From UBA6168 sp041741095 (GTDB lineage: Bacteria; Bacteroidota; Bacteroidia; Chitinophagales; Saprospiraceae): a stretch of DNA of 64,000 bases. The stretch is taken from positions 1 through 64,000 of the forward strand of contig JBGSKQ010000033.1 in NCBI GenBank assembly GCA_041741095.1, in the 5' to 3' direction. The notes beneath the pieces are model-generated. The model was not told where the DNA came from. It was given only the letters and a program-made list of their open reading frames with translations, and made no database searches. The position numbers and the translations under genes were made by a program. This document shows positions 1 through 7,414 of the stretch, in pieces. Every line of letters starts with the position of its first letter. Within the stretch, counting starts at the first letter, position 1.

Positions 1-141
1 CAAAAGGATGATTGGAATAATATACAGGTTTAAAGAGCCTGTCAGGCCGGACAGGTCGCTGCCGAGAAAGGCTAAGCACTGGATAAAGTATAATATGAAC
101 CAACGACCTGTTTTATGAAAACCTTAAGTTGACGACATTAG
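1..141 (+). mobile_element. Possible 3' end of an inserted element (left edge)
   Basis: The first ~141 bases match no frame of the SusC receptor that starts immediately after them. One open frame enters from the left edge and ends at TGA 116-118, with last residues NMNQRPVL; I do not recognise it. AAGTTGACGACATTAG (126-141) follows and then SusC coding sequence begins abruptly. A short coding tail, a short non-coding end and a truncated neighbour fit the right end of an insertion sequence, but no second end or target duplication is visible. A contig-edge chimera would look the same. Confidence 0.35.
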
Positions 142-145
142 TGTC

Positions 146-1432
146 TTAGATGCATTGGACGCCGATCCCGGCATCATTGACTTCCTGAAATTAAGGGCGG
201 GCTGGGCCGAGGTTGGCAGTGCCACCGACCCGTACCTATTGTCAAATGTATATCTGGTAAACCAGGTGTTGGTGACCAACCCGGCACCCACCGCATCCTT
301 CCCGTTCACGCCGACTGGCGGCACGACCACGCCAGCATTGACACTGACGGACGTCGAAAAGGACCCGAACCTGAAACCTGAAAGAACCAGGGAATACGAA
401 GTGGGTATTGATGTGCGCTTTTTCAAAGGCAGGATTTCCCTGGATGCAACTTACTATAACAAATTGACCAAAAATCAAATCGCCAATGTAAGTGTGCCGA
501 ATACCAGCGGCTTCGAACAGTACCTGACCAATTTTGGCGAAGTGTCGAACAAAGGTTTTGAAATAGCCCTCGGCCTTACGCCCATTAAGACGCAGAGCGG
601 TTTCAATTGGACAACGTTCACCACTTTCACCAAAAATAAAAACGTGGTGGAAAGCCTGACCGATGGGGTAACTGAAATACAAATAGAATCAGGTTCTTCC
701 TTTGCGGGCGGCGTCATACCGGTATTGAGGCCGGGCGAGGAATATGGCCTGCTCCTTGGTTCGGTCAACCTGCGGGATCCGGACGGCAACCTGTTGATAG
801 ACCCAAGCAACGGGCACCTGATGAGAAGCCCAACCCCCGGTATTGTCGGCAACCCAAACCCGGATTTCAGGCTTGGCCTTACCAACAATTTTGAATTCAA
901 AGGCGTGGGCTTCCGCTTTGTGTTCGACTGGCAGCAAGGCGGTGACTTGTACTCCAATACGGTGCAGTCCATCCTGGGCCGGGGCGTCACAACCGACAAC
1001 GAAGACCGGGAGATAAATAAAGTCATCCCCGGTGTATATGGTGACCCGAACACCGGTTTGCCACTGCTCGACGAACAGGGCAACACCATCCCCAACCAGA
1101 ACATGGTGGAAGTGAACGAGCTTTATTTTGGTGAAACCTTCGCCATCAACGGTGCCGATGAATGGAGCGTGTTCAATGCTTCTTACCTCAAACTGAGGGA
1201 AGTTGCACTATCCTACTCCTTGCCGAAGTCGCTGTTGGACAGTTCTCCTTTTGAGCGGATAACGCTGTCGCTGATAGGCCGTAACCTTTGGTTCTACGCA
1301 CCCGGCTTCCCAGACGGACTCAACTTCGATCCCGAGGTCAACCAGTTCGGTTCCTCCAACAAACAGGGCATCGAATGGGCAGCCACACCTGCCGTGAAGC
1401 GCTTCGGCGTCAGCCTGAACGTGGGGTTCTGA
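146..1432 (+). pseudogene. SusC/RagA-type TonB-dependent receptor, C-terminal part only
   Basis: This frame encodes about 428 residues of the outer-membrane beta-barrel of a SusC-family receptor, which with SusD imports oligosaccharides or peptides using TonB energy. The typical motif FLKLRAGWAEVG lies at the start, followed by EKDPNLKPERTREYEVG and a barrel end terminating in a hydrophobic strand and final Phe (SLNVGF). Full family members are about 1000 residues with a signal peptide, a carboxypeptidase-like domain and a plug; all of these are missing. The frame is closed by TAA at 125-127, and homology appears to begin near codon 146. SusD follows 82 bp downstream. Either the gene is truncated by the sequence at 1-141 or the left edge is an assembly artefact. 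Confidence 0.85.
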
Positions 1433-1453
1433 TTTGCTTAACAACAGGTGTTT

Positions 1454-1489
1454 CAGGCCTGTCATTTTTCAAAAAAAATGACAGGCCTG
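1454..1489 (+). terminator. Perfect 16-bp hairpin between susC and susD
   Basis: CAGGCCTGTCATTTTT (1454-1469) is the exact reverse complement of 1474-1489, with a 4-base loop. It sits in the 82-bp gap between receptor and SusD genes. The arms carry A/T runs next to the loop rather than a T-run after the stem, so an mRNA-processing or attenuating stem that sets the SusC:SusD ratio is more likely than a full terminator. A related word (GCCTGTCAGGCC) occurs near position 37. Confidence 0.6.
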
Positions 1490-1514
1490 GAGCCTGCCAA
1501 AAAAAAATTCGATT

Positions 1515-3143
1515 ATGAAAAACAGACTCTTAAAAATATGCTCGCTGGTGGGGCTGATGGCGTTTGCCTCTTGTGGCGATTTCTTCGACATCAACGAAGA
1601 TCCGAACAACCCCGCCGATGCGGAGCTTGCGTACATACTGCCTAGCATACAAATCAACCTGGCAGGTGCCCTGAGCGGCACGGCGAACAGCTTGGGCGAC
1701 TATGCCTCCATGTACACCCACCAAACCGTGCAGCGGGGCACGGAACAAAACGATTACGCATTCAAAGGCGACGACTCGGGGGTGGGCGCCCCCTGGAGGT
1801 TGTTCAATACATTTGCCCTGAACGACCTGGAGCAGTTGCTGAGAAAGGCGGCGGAAGTAGAATCTGGCCCCTACTTGGGCGTGGGCAAGATCATGAAGGC
1901 TTACATTTATTCCATCATGGTGGATGTATGGGGCGACATCCCGTTCACCGAAACACAACAAGGGGCGGCCAACTTGTTCCCAAAGTTTGACGACGATGCG
2001 GCCATTTACGATGCCCTTTTGGCCATGATTGACGAGGGGATTGCCGACCTGGCAATGCCTTCTTCCTTCGTACCAGGTGCCGACGACCTGTTCTATGGGG
2101 GCAATTTGGACAAATGGCGCAAGTTTGCCAACACGTTGAAACTCAAGCTCTATACACAATTGAGATTGGTCAGGGACGTGTCGGGCGATGTGAATAAACT
2201 TTTGGCCGATGACGACATGATCTCCAGTGCGGCGGATGATTTTCAAATGCGCTATGGCACCAATGCTGCCCCCGAAAACCGCAATCCTGTCTATGCACAG
2301 GAATATGCGCCGGGAGGTGCCCGCAATTATATCAGCCCGTATTTCTTTGAAATTATGAAAGGAATAAATACCTTCCATACCAACGATATTTACCTGAATA
2401 TCGAAGACCCCCGCATCCCCTACTATTTCTATAATCAACTGGCGGCAGGTGAATCAGATGCAGATGCTGAGAATGCTTGTTCCTACTGTCCATCCCGCTC
2501 TGGTACGGGTTTCCTTTCCATCTGGATGTTTTCTTTTAACATTGACCCGAACGAAGGTTTTGACCAATCTACTTCCCAAACCGTAATGGGCCTCTATCCC
2601 ATTGGGGGCAGGTTTGATGATGGAGAGGGGGTGAACACCAATTTTAATGGTGCAAGTGATTCCCCGCAGCGTCTGCTGACCTATTATGCCAGAAAGTACC
2701 TGGAAGCCGAACTGGCCGTCACAGGTGTTTCGGGCGGCGATGCCAGGGCTGCCTTTGAAGAAGCCATGTACGCTTCTTTTGACAAGGTAAATGAAATTAC
2801 GCTTGCTGCCGTGGATACTATGATGAGCGATTCTATTATCGCAGACTATATTGACAAGGTACTCATCCGCTATGACGCTGCCGACGACATTGGCAAACTC
2901 GAACATATTATGACCCAGAAGTGGATCGCCACTTTCGGTTTTAGTGTGGATGCCTACACTGATTACCGTCGCACGGGCTTCCCCCGTTTGCACGATGCCA
3001 GTACGGACAACCTCAATGTGACGGTATCCAGCCGCAATTACCCAGTGGCATACCCTTATCCACAGGACGAGTTGGATCGGAACCCCAATGCGCCCGGTCA
3101 ACGGAACATCACCTCGGATCGGGTCTTTTGGGATCCAAACTAA
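1515..3143 (+). CDS. SusD/RagB-family nutrient-binding outer-membrane lipoprotein
   Basis: This 542-residue protein is the surface lipoprotein partner of the SusC receptor just upstream; the pair forms a lidded pore for glycan or peptide uptake. Residues 1-20 form a signal peptide ending in the lipobox FASC, with Cys20 as the predicted lipidated residue. The next residues, GDFFDINEDPNNP, are the classical SusD start. The body is alpha-helical (TPR-like) with the conserved segment VDVWGDIPFTET near residue 140, and the C-terminus carries the typical YPQDELDRNPNAP motif. The start at 1515 gives a good signal peptide; there is no Shine-Dalgarno, which is normal in this phylum. The cognate substrate cannot be read from the sequence. 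It belongs to the SusD-like subgroup related to PF12771. Confidence 0.93.
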   Translation: MKNRLLKICSLVGLMAFASCGDFFDINEDPNNPADAELAYILPSIQINLAGALSGTANSLGDYASMYTHQTVQRGTEQNDYAFKGDDSGVGAPWRLFNTFALNDLEQLLRKAAEVESGPYLGVGKIMKAYIYSIMVDVWGDIPFTETQQGAANLFPKFDDDAAIYDALLAMIDEGIADLAMPSSFVPGADDLFYGGNLDKWRKFANTLKLKLYTQLRLVRDVSGDVNKLLADDDMISSAADDFQMRYGTNAAPENRNPVYAQEYAPGGARNYISPYFFEIMKGINTFHTNDIYLNIEDPRIPYYFYNQLAAGESDADAENACSYCPSRSGTGFLSIWMFSFNIDPNEGFDQSTSQTVMGLYPIGGRFDDGEGVNTNFNGASDSPQRLLTYYARKYLEAELAVTGVSGGDARAAFEEAMYASFDKVNEITLAAVDTMMSDSIIADYIDKVLIRYDAADDIGKLEHIMTQKWIATFGFSVDAYTDYRRTGFPRLHDASTDNLNVTVSSRNYPVAYPYPQDELDRNPNAPGQRNITSDRVFWDPN

Positions 3144-3149
3144 CAAGTT

Positions 3150-3194
3150 CTAATTGGCAGCACCCACGCCGTGGCGCTGTCAATTAGATTTTTT
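3150..3194 (+). terminator. Intrinsic terminator after susD
   Basis: CTAATTGGCAGC (3150-3161) pairs with GCTGTCAATTAG (3176-3187) with one G-T pair. A smaller CCAC/GTGG hairpin lies inside, and a run of six T follows at 3189-3194. It lies 6 bp after the SusD stop and 22 bp before the lipoprotein start, so it should reduce or end read-through into that gene. Confidence 0.75.
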
Positions 3195-3215
3195 AAAAAT
3201 CAAAAATTGACCATT

Positions 3216-4169
3216 ATGAAATTTATAAAATATTCCATTTACCTCATGGTAGGGCTTTTTATGCTGGCCATCTCTGCTTGCGTAAAAGACGATGAGAAAG
3301 GAGGGCGGTTTCCTGAATTAATGGATGCCCCCAATATGCGCATCAATGTTGATCCTGGCTTTTCAACTATCAATGCCGACGACCCCGGGTCTGCCAAAAT
3401 TGTTTTGGATTTTTACAGTGAAAACTTGGACGATATTGAAAAAGTGGATCTCTACGCTGACTTTTTTGATTTTAGTGAAAACGTGACGACCGTTTCAAGG
3501 GTCTTTTTGAAAAATGTGCCTTTGTCCAGCTTTTCAGGCGGTGTTTTCAAAGGTTTTGAAGTCAGTTTTAACGAACTAAAAACAGCCTTGGCGCTTGGCG
3601 ACGACGAATTCAACGGCCTCGACCAAGTAACCATTTACAATGAGACCACCATGAAGGACGGCCGGGTGTATCCAAGCCAGGTAGTGGTGGACGACAATAC
3701 TTCCTTTACCAACATTGGCCCGAATATCCTGAATTCTTCTGCCACTACCTCCTTCACCACGACCATCCCAGTTTTTGTACAATGCCCCTTGCCGGATGGT
3801 TTTGCGACGGGCAAGTACATGGTGGAGCAGGTTTCAGGGCCCGAAGACCCGTTTTTTGGAAACCCTTACCGCTGGACGCCAGAAGAAGTGACGCTGACGG
3901 CTACGGGCCCTATCAACCGCTCGTTCGACGGCACTTACCTGACCTTCGACGGCACTGCGTTTAATTTTGTTGTCACCTGTGGCAACCTTGTCGTGAACAA
4001 AACAGGGGCGGGCCTCGGCTGTGGCGGCGCCGGGCTTTCCTGGGTGCAGGACGGCAACGACACTTATGTGGATGATTCCGAATTTACCATCCACCTGCTG
4101 GACAATGTGGACGGTGACTGTGGCATCCCGGCAGGTGAGGCGCTGGTGCTGAAGTTGACGAAGCTTTGA
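3216..4169 (+). CDS. Hypothetical exported lipoprotein of the SusCD locus
   Basis: A 317-residue protein that I cannot assign to a named family. The start at 3216 (MKFIKYSIYLMVG) gives a clean lipoprotein signal with the box AISAC; the frame is open upstream to 3171 but that extension lacks any signal. After the Cys comes an acidic linker (VKDDEKGG), then a predicted all-beta region with a repeated pattern of aromatic and Asp/Gly residues and four late cysteines, which may form disulfides. It lies 72 bp after susD on the same strand, beyond a terminator-like stem. Genes in this position often encode accessory surface lipoproteins that bind the same substrate as SusD, which is an inference from position only. 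Confidence 0.8.
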   Translation: MKFIKYSIYLMVGLFMLAISACVKDDEKGGRFPELMDAPNMRINVDPGFSTINADDPGSAKIVLDFYSENLDDIEKVDLYADFFDFSENVTTVSRVFLKNVPLSSFSGGVFKGFEVSFNELKTALALGDDEFNGLDQVTIYNETTMKDGRVYPSQVVVDDNTSFTNIGPNILNSSATTSFTTTIPVFVQCPLPDGFATGKYMVEQVSGPEDPFFGNPYRWTPEEVTLTATGPINRSFDGTYLTFDGTAFNFVVTCGNLVVNKTGAGLGCGGAGLSWVQDGNDTYVDDSEFTIHLLDNVDGDCGIPAGEALVLKLTKL

Positions 4170-4190
4170 TTGTTATTTACGTGAAATGAA

Positions 4191-4230
4191 AACGGGGCGC
4201 TGGAATATCCAGCGCCCCGTTTCTTTTTTA
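4191..4230. terminator. Bidirectional terminator
   Basis: AACGGGGCGCTGGA (4191-4204) and its exact complement at 4208-4221 form a 14-bp GC-rich stem with a 3-base loop. A pyrimidine/T run follows (4221-4229) and A residues precede the stem. It lies between the convergent lipoprotein and S9 peptidase genes and can serve both. Confidence 0.85.
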
Positions 4231-6402
4231 CCCTTTTACCTTCACCTTCCCTGCCAAATCCAGCATAAAAGCATATTCCATCGCCGTTTCCCGATAGACC
4301 CGGAAGCGGCCCGACTGGCCACCGTGGCCGGCGTCCATATTGGTGTGGAGCAGGAGCGGGTTTTTGTCGGTTTTCATTTCCCTGAGTTTGGCCACCCATT
4401 TGGCGGGTTCAAAATACTGCACCTGCGAGTCGTGGAGGCCCGTGGTAATGAGCATGGCCGGGTAATCCTTCTTTTCCACCTGATCATAGGGCGAGTAGCT
4501 CAGCATGTAGTCGTAGTATTCTTTTTTGCGGGGATCGCCCCACTCGTCCCACTCGAAAGTGGTGAGCGGGATGCTTTCGTCGAGCATGGTCGTTACCACG
4601 TCCACGAAAGGCACGGCGGCCACTACGCCCTTGAAGAGGTCGGGGCGCAGGTTCACCACAGCGCCCATCAGCAGGCCGCCTGCACTGCCGCCCATGGCAA
4701 AGAGGTGTTCTTTGTCCGTATATTTTTGGGCGACGAGGTATTCGCCACAGTCAATGAAATCGGTGAAGGTGTTTTTCTTTTTGAGCAATTTGCCGTCCTC
4801 GTACCACTGCCGCCCCATCTCCTGGCCGCCCCGGATATGGGCAATGGCAAATGCAAATCCCCTGTCCAACAAACTCAACCTGGCCGCATTGAAACTGGGG
4901 TCAATACTGTAGCCATAAGAGCCGTAGGCGTAAAGCAGCAGCGGCTGCGTCCCGTCTTTTTTAAAACCTTTTTTGTAAACAATGGAAATCGGCACCTTCA
5001 CGCCGTCACGGGCGGTGGCGTATATCCGCTCCGATTCGTAATTGTTTTTGTCAAAACCGCCCAGCACTTCCTGTTGCTTCAATAAATCCAACTGCTTTTT
5101 CGGCATGTCATAGTCATAGACCGAAGAAGGTGTGGTGAGCGATTGATAATTGATGCGAACCATGTCCGTGTTGTATTCCGGATTGTTGAAAGGCGCTGCC
5201 ACGTAGGCCGTTTCACCAAAATCAATGAAATGGTCGCTACTGCCGTCCCATGATTTCACCCGGATTTTGCGGAGGCCATCCATGCGTTCCGTCAGTACGA
5301 GGTAGTTTTTGAACAGCTCAAAACCTTGCAAGTAAACCCCCTCCCGGTGGGGTACTACTTCCTTCCAGTTTTCCTTGCCCGTTGCACCTTCTTCTGCAGA
5401 AACGAGCTTGAAGTTTTTCGCCGCCAGGTTGGTGCGGATGTACCATTTTCCGCCGGCGTGGTCGGCAGCATATTCGAGGTTGCGCTCACGGGGCTGCACT
5501 ATTTTCCATTGGCCATCGGGCATGTTGGCGTCCAGGTAGCGGTACTCGTCGGAAAGGGTTTGCGAAGAAGCAATGATGATAAACTGCCTGGATTTTGTTT
5601 TTGCAATATCCAGGTTGTACGTGGCGTCCTTTTCATGATAAACCTCTTTATCAATGCTGGCATTTGTGCCGAGTTTATGTTTAAAAACCTTATAAGCCCT
5701 CAGCGTTTCGTCTTTTATGGTATAAAAAACAGTCATGTTGTCGTTGGCCCAAACCACGGTACCGTCCGTGTTGGGGATGCGCTCGTCCAATAGCTCGCCC
5801 GTCTCCAGGTTTTTAAAACGGATGGTATAAATGCGGCGGCTCAGGGTATCTTCTGCAAAGGCCAAAATCTTGTTGTCGGGGCTGACTTCCAGCCCGGCGG
5901 CATTGTAATAGTCATATTTGGCGGCTTCCTCGTTCACGTTCAGCATGATCTGCTCCGGGCTTCCGAGGCTGCCTTTTTTGCGGCAATAGATGGGGTACTC
6001 CTGCCCCTCGTCGTAACGGTAATAGTAGTAAAACCCGTTGTCCAGGTAAGGCACCGATTCGTCTTTTTCCTTGATGCGGCCTTTAATTTCCTGAAACAAG
6101 TCTTCCTCTACGTCCTTTAGGTGGGCCATCACGCCGTCCTTGTATTTGTTTTCGGCTTCGAGGTAGGCGATTACTTTGGGATCTTCCCGCTGGTTGAGCC
6201 AATAGTAGTTGTCAATGCGGGTGTTGCCGTGTTCGATAAGTTCCTTTGGCAGTTTTTCCGCTGTGGGCGGCTGTGTGGTCATTTTGTCGTACATAGTCAT
6301 AGTCTGGTTTGCGTCATCAGGCGGTTGGTTTTTGCCGCAGGCGGCAAAGATGGACAATGTGAGGGATATGAGGAAAAGCTGGGAAATGTAGGTTGATTTC
6401 AT
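4228..6402 (-). CDS. Prolyl oligopeptidase family (S9A, oligopeptidase B-like) exported serine peptidase
   Basis: A 724-residue serine peptidase of the prolyl oligopeptidase/oligopeptidase B type, which cleaves short peptides after Pro or basic residues. The N-terminus (MKSTYISQLFLISL) ends in the lipobox FAACG, so the enzyme is probably a lipoprotein in the periplasm or on the outer membrane. Residues ~70-430 form the beta-propeller (N-terminal motif YYWLNQREDPKV). The C-terminal alpha/beta hydrolase carries HIRGGQEMGRQWYEDGK, the nucleophile in GGSAGG (Ser near 571), an Asp in TTGLHDSQV (~658) and a His in DAGHGG (~694). The start at 6402 was preferred to an upstream in-frame ATG at 6438 because it leaves the signal peptide at the N-terminus. 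It is divergent from dapB. The specificity (PtrB-like versus prolyl) is not certain. Confidence 0.93.
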   Translation of the reverse strand: MKSTYISQLFLISLTLSIFAACGKNQPPDDANQTMTMYDKMTTQPPTAEKLPKELIEHGNTRIDNYYWLNQREDPKVIAYLEAENKYKDGVMAHLKDVEEDLFQEIKGRIKEKDESVPYLDNGFYYYYRYDEGQEYPIYCRKKGSLGSPEQIMLNVNEEAAKYDYYNAAGLEVSPDNKILAFAEDTLSRRIYTIRFKNLETGELLDERIPNTDGTVVWANDNMTVFYTIKDETLRAYKVFKHKLGTNASIDKEVYHEKDATYNLDIAKTKSRQFIIIASSQTLSDEYRYLDANMPDGQWKIVQPRERNLEYAADHAGGKWYIRTNLAAKNFKLVSAEEGATGKENWKEVVPHREGVYLQGFELFKNYLVLTERMDGLRKIRVKSWDGSSDHFIDFGETAYVAAPFNNPEYNTDMVRINYQSLTTPSSVYDYDMPKKQLDLLKQQEVLGGFDKNNYESERIYATARDGVKVPISIVYKKGFKKDGTQPLLLYAYGSYGYSIDPSFNAARLSLLDRGFAFAIAHIRGGQEMGRQWYEDGKLLKKKNTFTDFIDCGEYLVAQKYTDKEHLFAMGGSAGGLLMGAVVNLRPDLFKGVVAAVPFVDVVTTMLDESIPLTTFEWDEWGDPRKKEYYDYMLSYSPYDQVEKKDYPAMLITTGLHDSQVQYFEPAKWVAKLREMKTDKNPLLLHTNMDAGHGGQSGRFRVYRETAMEYAFMLDLAGKVKVKG

Positions 6403-6499
6403 TTCGGTGAATTTTCGGTTTGAAAAATTTGAAGCCACGATTTTAGCAATTCCTTTCGCACCACGGGAGGAAATTCACGGATATGTTTCCAACAAAAAA

Positions 6500-6520
6500 G
6501 CCCTTCCATCCAGGAAGGGC
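6500..6520 (-). terminator. Terminator-like hairpin in the leader of the S9 peptidase gene
   Basis: GCCCTTCC (6500-6507) pairs exactly with GGAAGGGC (6513-6520). Read on the minus strand it is followed by a run of six T, the layout of an intrinsic terminator. It lies 98 bp upstream of the minus-strand S9 start, between that gene and a candidate promoter at 6598-6605, so it could act as an attenuator. No gene that it would simply terminate is visible. Confidence 0.55.
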
Positions 6521-6597
6521 CACGTTGCAAGCCAGAGAGCGGCTTGTAAAACAACAAAAATCGTTTTCTTTGACGCCAAGTCCGAAATTAGTAACTG

Positions 6598-6605
6598 CAA
6601 AGCTA
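6598..6605 (-). promoter_or_regulatory. Candidate -7 element for the S9 peptidase gene
   Basis: The minus strand reads TAGCTTTG, a match to the Bacteroidota -7 consensus TAnnTTTG. It lies about 195 bp upstream of the S9 start. No good TTTG -33 element at the usual spacing was seen. Confidence 0.35.
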
Positions 6606-6625
6606 AAATAATTTACAATTCTAAC

Positions 6626-7342
6626 ATGAAAGTCGCACTTATAGGCTACGGAAAAATGGGGCAGGCAATTGAACGCTTGGCCGAGGTAAATGGCCATGAT
6701 ATAACTCTTAAAGTCGGAAGCGCTAATAAAGTTGATTTTACGCCTGAAAATTTGTCCAAAGCGGATGTCGCCATTGAGTTTTCACGCCCTGAAACGGCTT
6801 TTGACAATATCGCTTTGTGCATCCGTTCCGGCATCCCCGTCATCAGCGGCACCACCGCCTGGCTCGACCGATTGGAAGAGGCCAAAGCATTGGTAAACGA
6901 GCACAACGGGGCCTTTCTTTATGCTTCCAATTTTAGCATTGGTGTCAATATTTTCTTTGCGGTTAACCGCTACCTGGCCTCCTTGATGGAACAACAATCC
7001 CAATACGACGTGCGCATGGAAGAGATTCACCACACCCAAAAACTCGACGCTCCCAGCGGCACTGCCATTACGCTGGCCAATGATATTTTGAAAAATGTTT
7101 CCCGCAAAAATGTTTGGGTAAAAGAAATAGCCCAAGGCCCCACCGAGCTACCCATTGCCTCAAAAAGAGAGGACAATGTGCCCGGCACCCACATCGTCAC
7201 CTGGGCCAGCGGCATTGATACCATTGAAATCAGCCATACCGCCAATTCACGGGAGGGATTTGCCGCAGGTGCGCTGGCAGCGGCAGAATGGATCGTCGGA
7301 AAGCAGGGCTATTTTGAAATGAAGGATATGTTGGGGTTTTAG
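6626..7342 (+). CDS. dapB: 4-hydroxy-tetrahydrodipicolinate reductase
   Basis: DapB (238 residues) reduces hydroxytetrahydrodipicolinate with NAD(P)H in the diaminopimelate/lysine pathway, in the cytoplasm. The N-terminal Rossmann motif is GYGKMGQA (residues 7-14). The family signature EIHHTQKLDAPSGTA, containing the catalytic His pair and Lys, lies near residue 133, and SHTANSREGFAAGA closes the substrate-binding region. The length is normal for the short Bacteroidota DapB. The frame is open for 73 codons upstream, but ATG 6626 begins directly with the Rossmann strand (MKVALIGYG). Divergent from the S9 peptidase and followed by a hairpin repeat. Confidence 0.96.
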   Translation: MKVALIGYGKMGQAIERLAEVNGHDITLKVGSANKVDFTPENLSKADVAIEFSRPETAFDNIALCIRSGIPVISGTTAWLDRLEEAKALVNEHNGAFLYASNFSIGVNIFFAVNRYLASLMEQQSQYDVRMEEIHHTQKLDAPSGTAITLANDILKNVSRKNVWVKEIAQGPTELPIASKREDNVPGTHIVTWASGIDTIEISHTANSREGFAAGALAAAEWIVGKQGYFEMKDMLGF

Positions 7343-7343
7343 G

Positions 7344-7414
7344 AAACGATGAACTATAAATGATGAACGATGAACTGGTAGCCCGTTCATCATTCTTCGT
7401 TCATCATTCAACGT
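7344..7414. repeat. GATGAAC-word hairpin repeat between dapB and the M1 peptidase
   Basis: Two arms of reiterated GATGAAC-like words (about 7344-7375 and 7385-7414) are imperfect reverse complements. The element starts one base after the dapB stop, and its right arm contains the TGA stop (7404-7406) and last codons of the convergent M1 peptidase gene. The same word builds the repeats at 16573, 23717 and 56382. Confidence 0.8.

Noticed and set aside
4186..5085. Plus-strand open frame of 299 codons
   Set aside because: Fully antisense to the catalytic domain of the S9 peptidase and starting in a terminator; its His/Val-rich composition is typical of a shadow frame.
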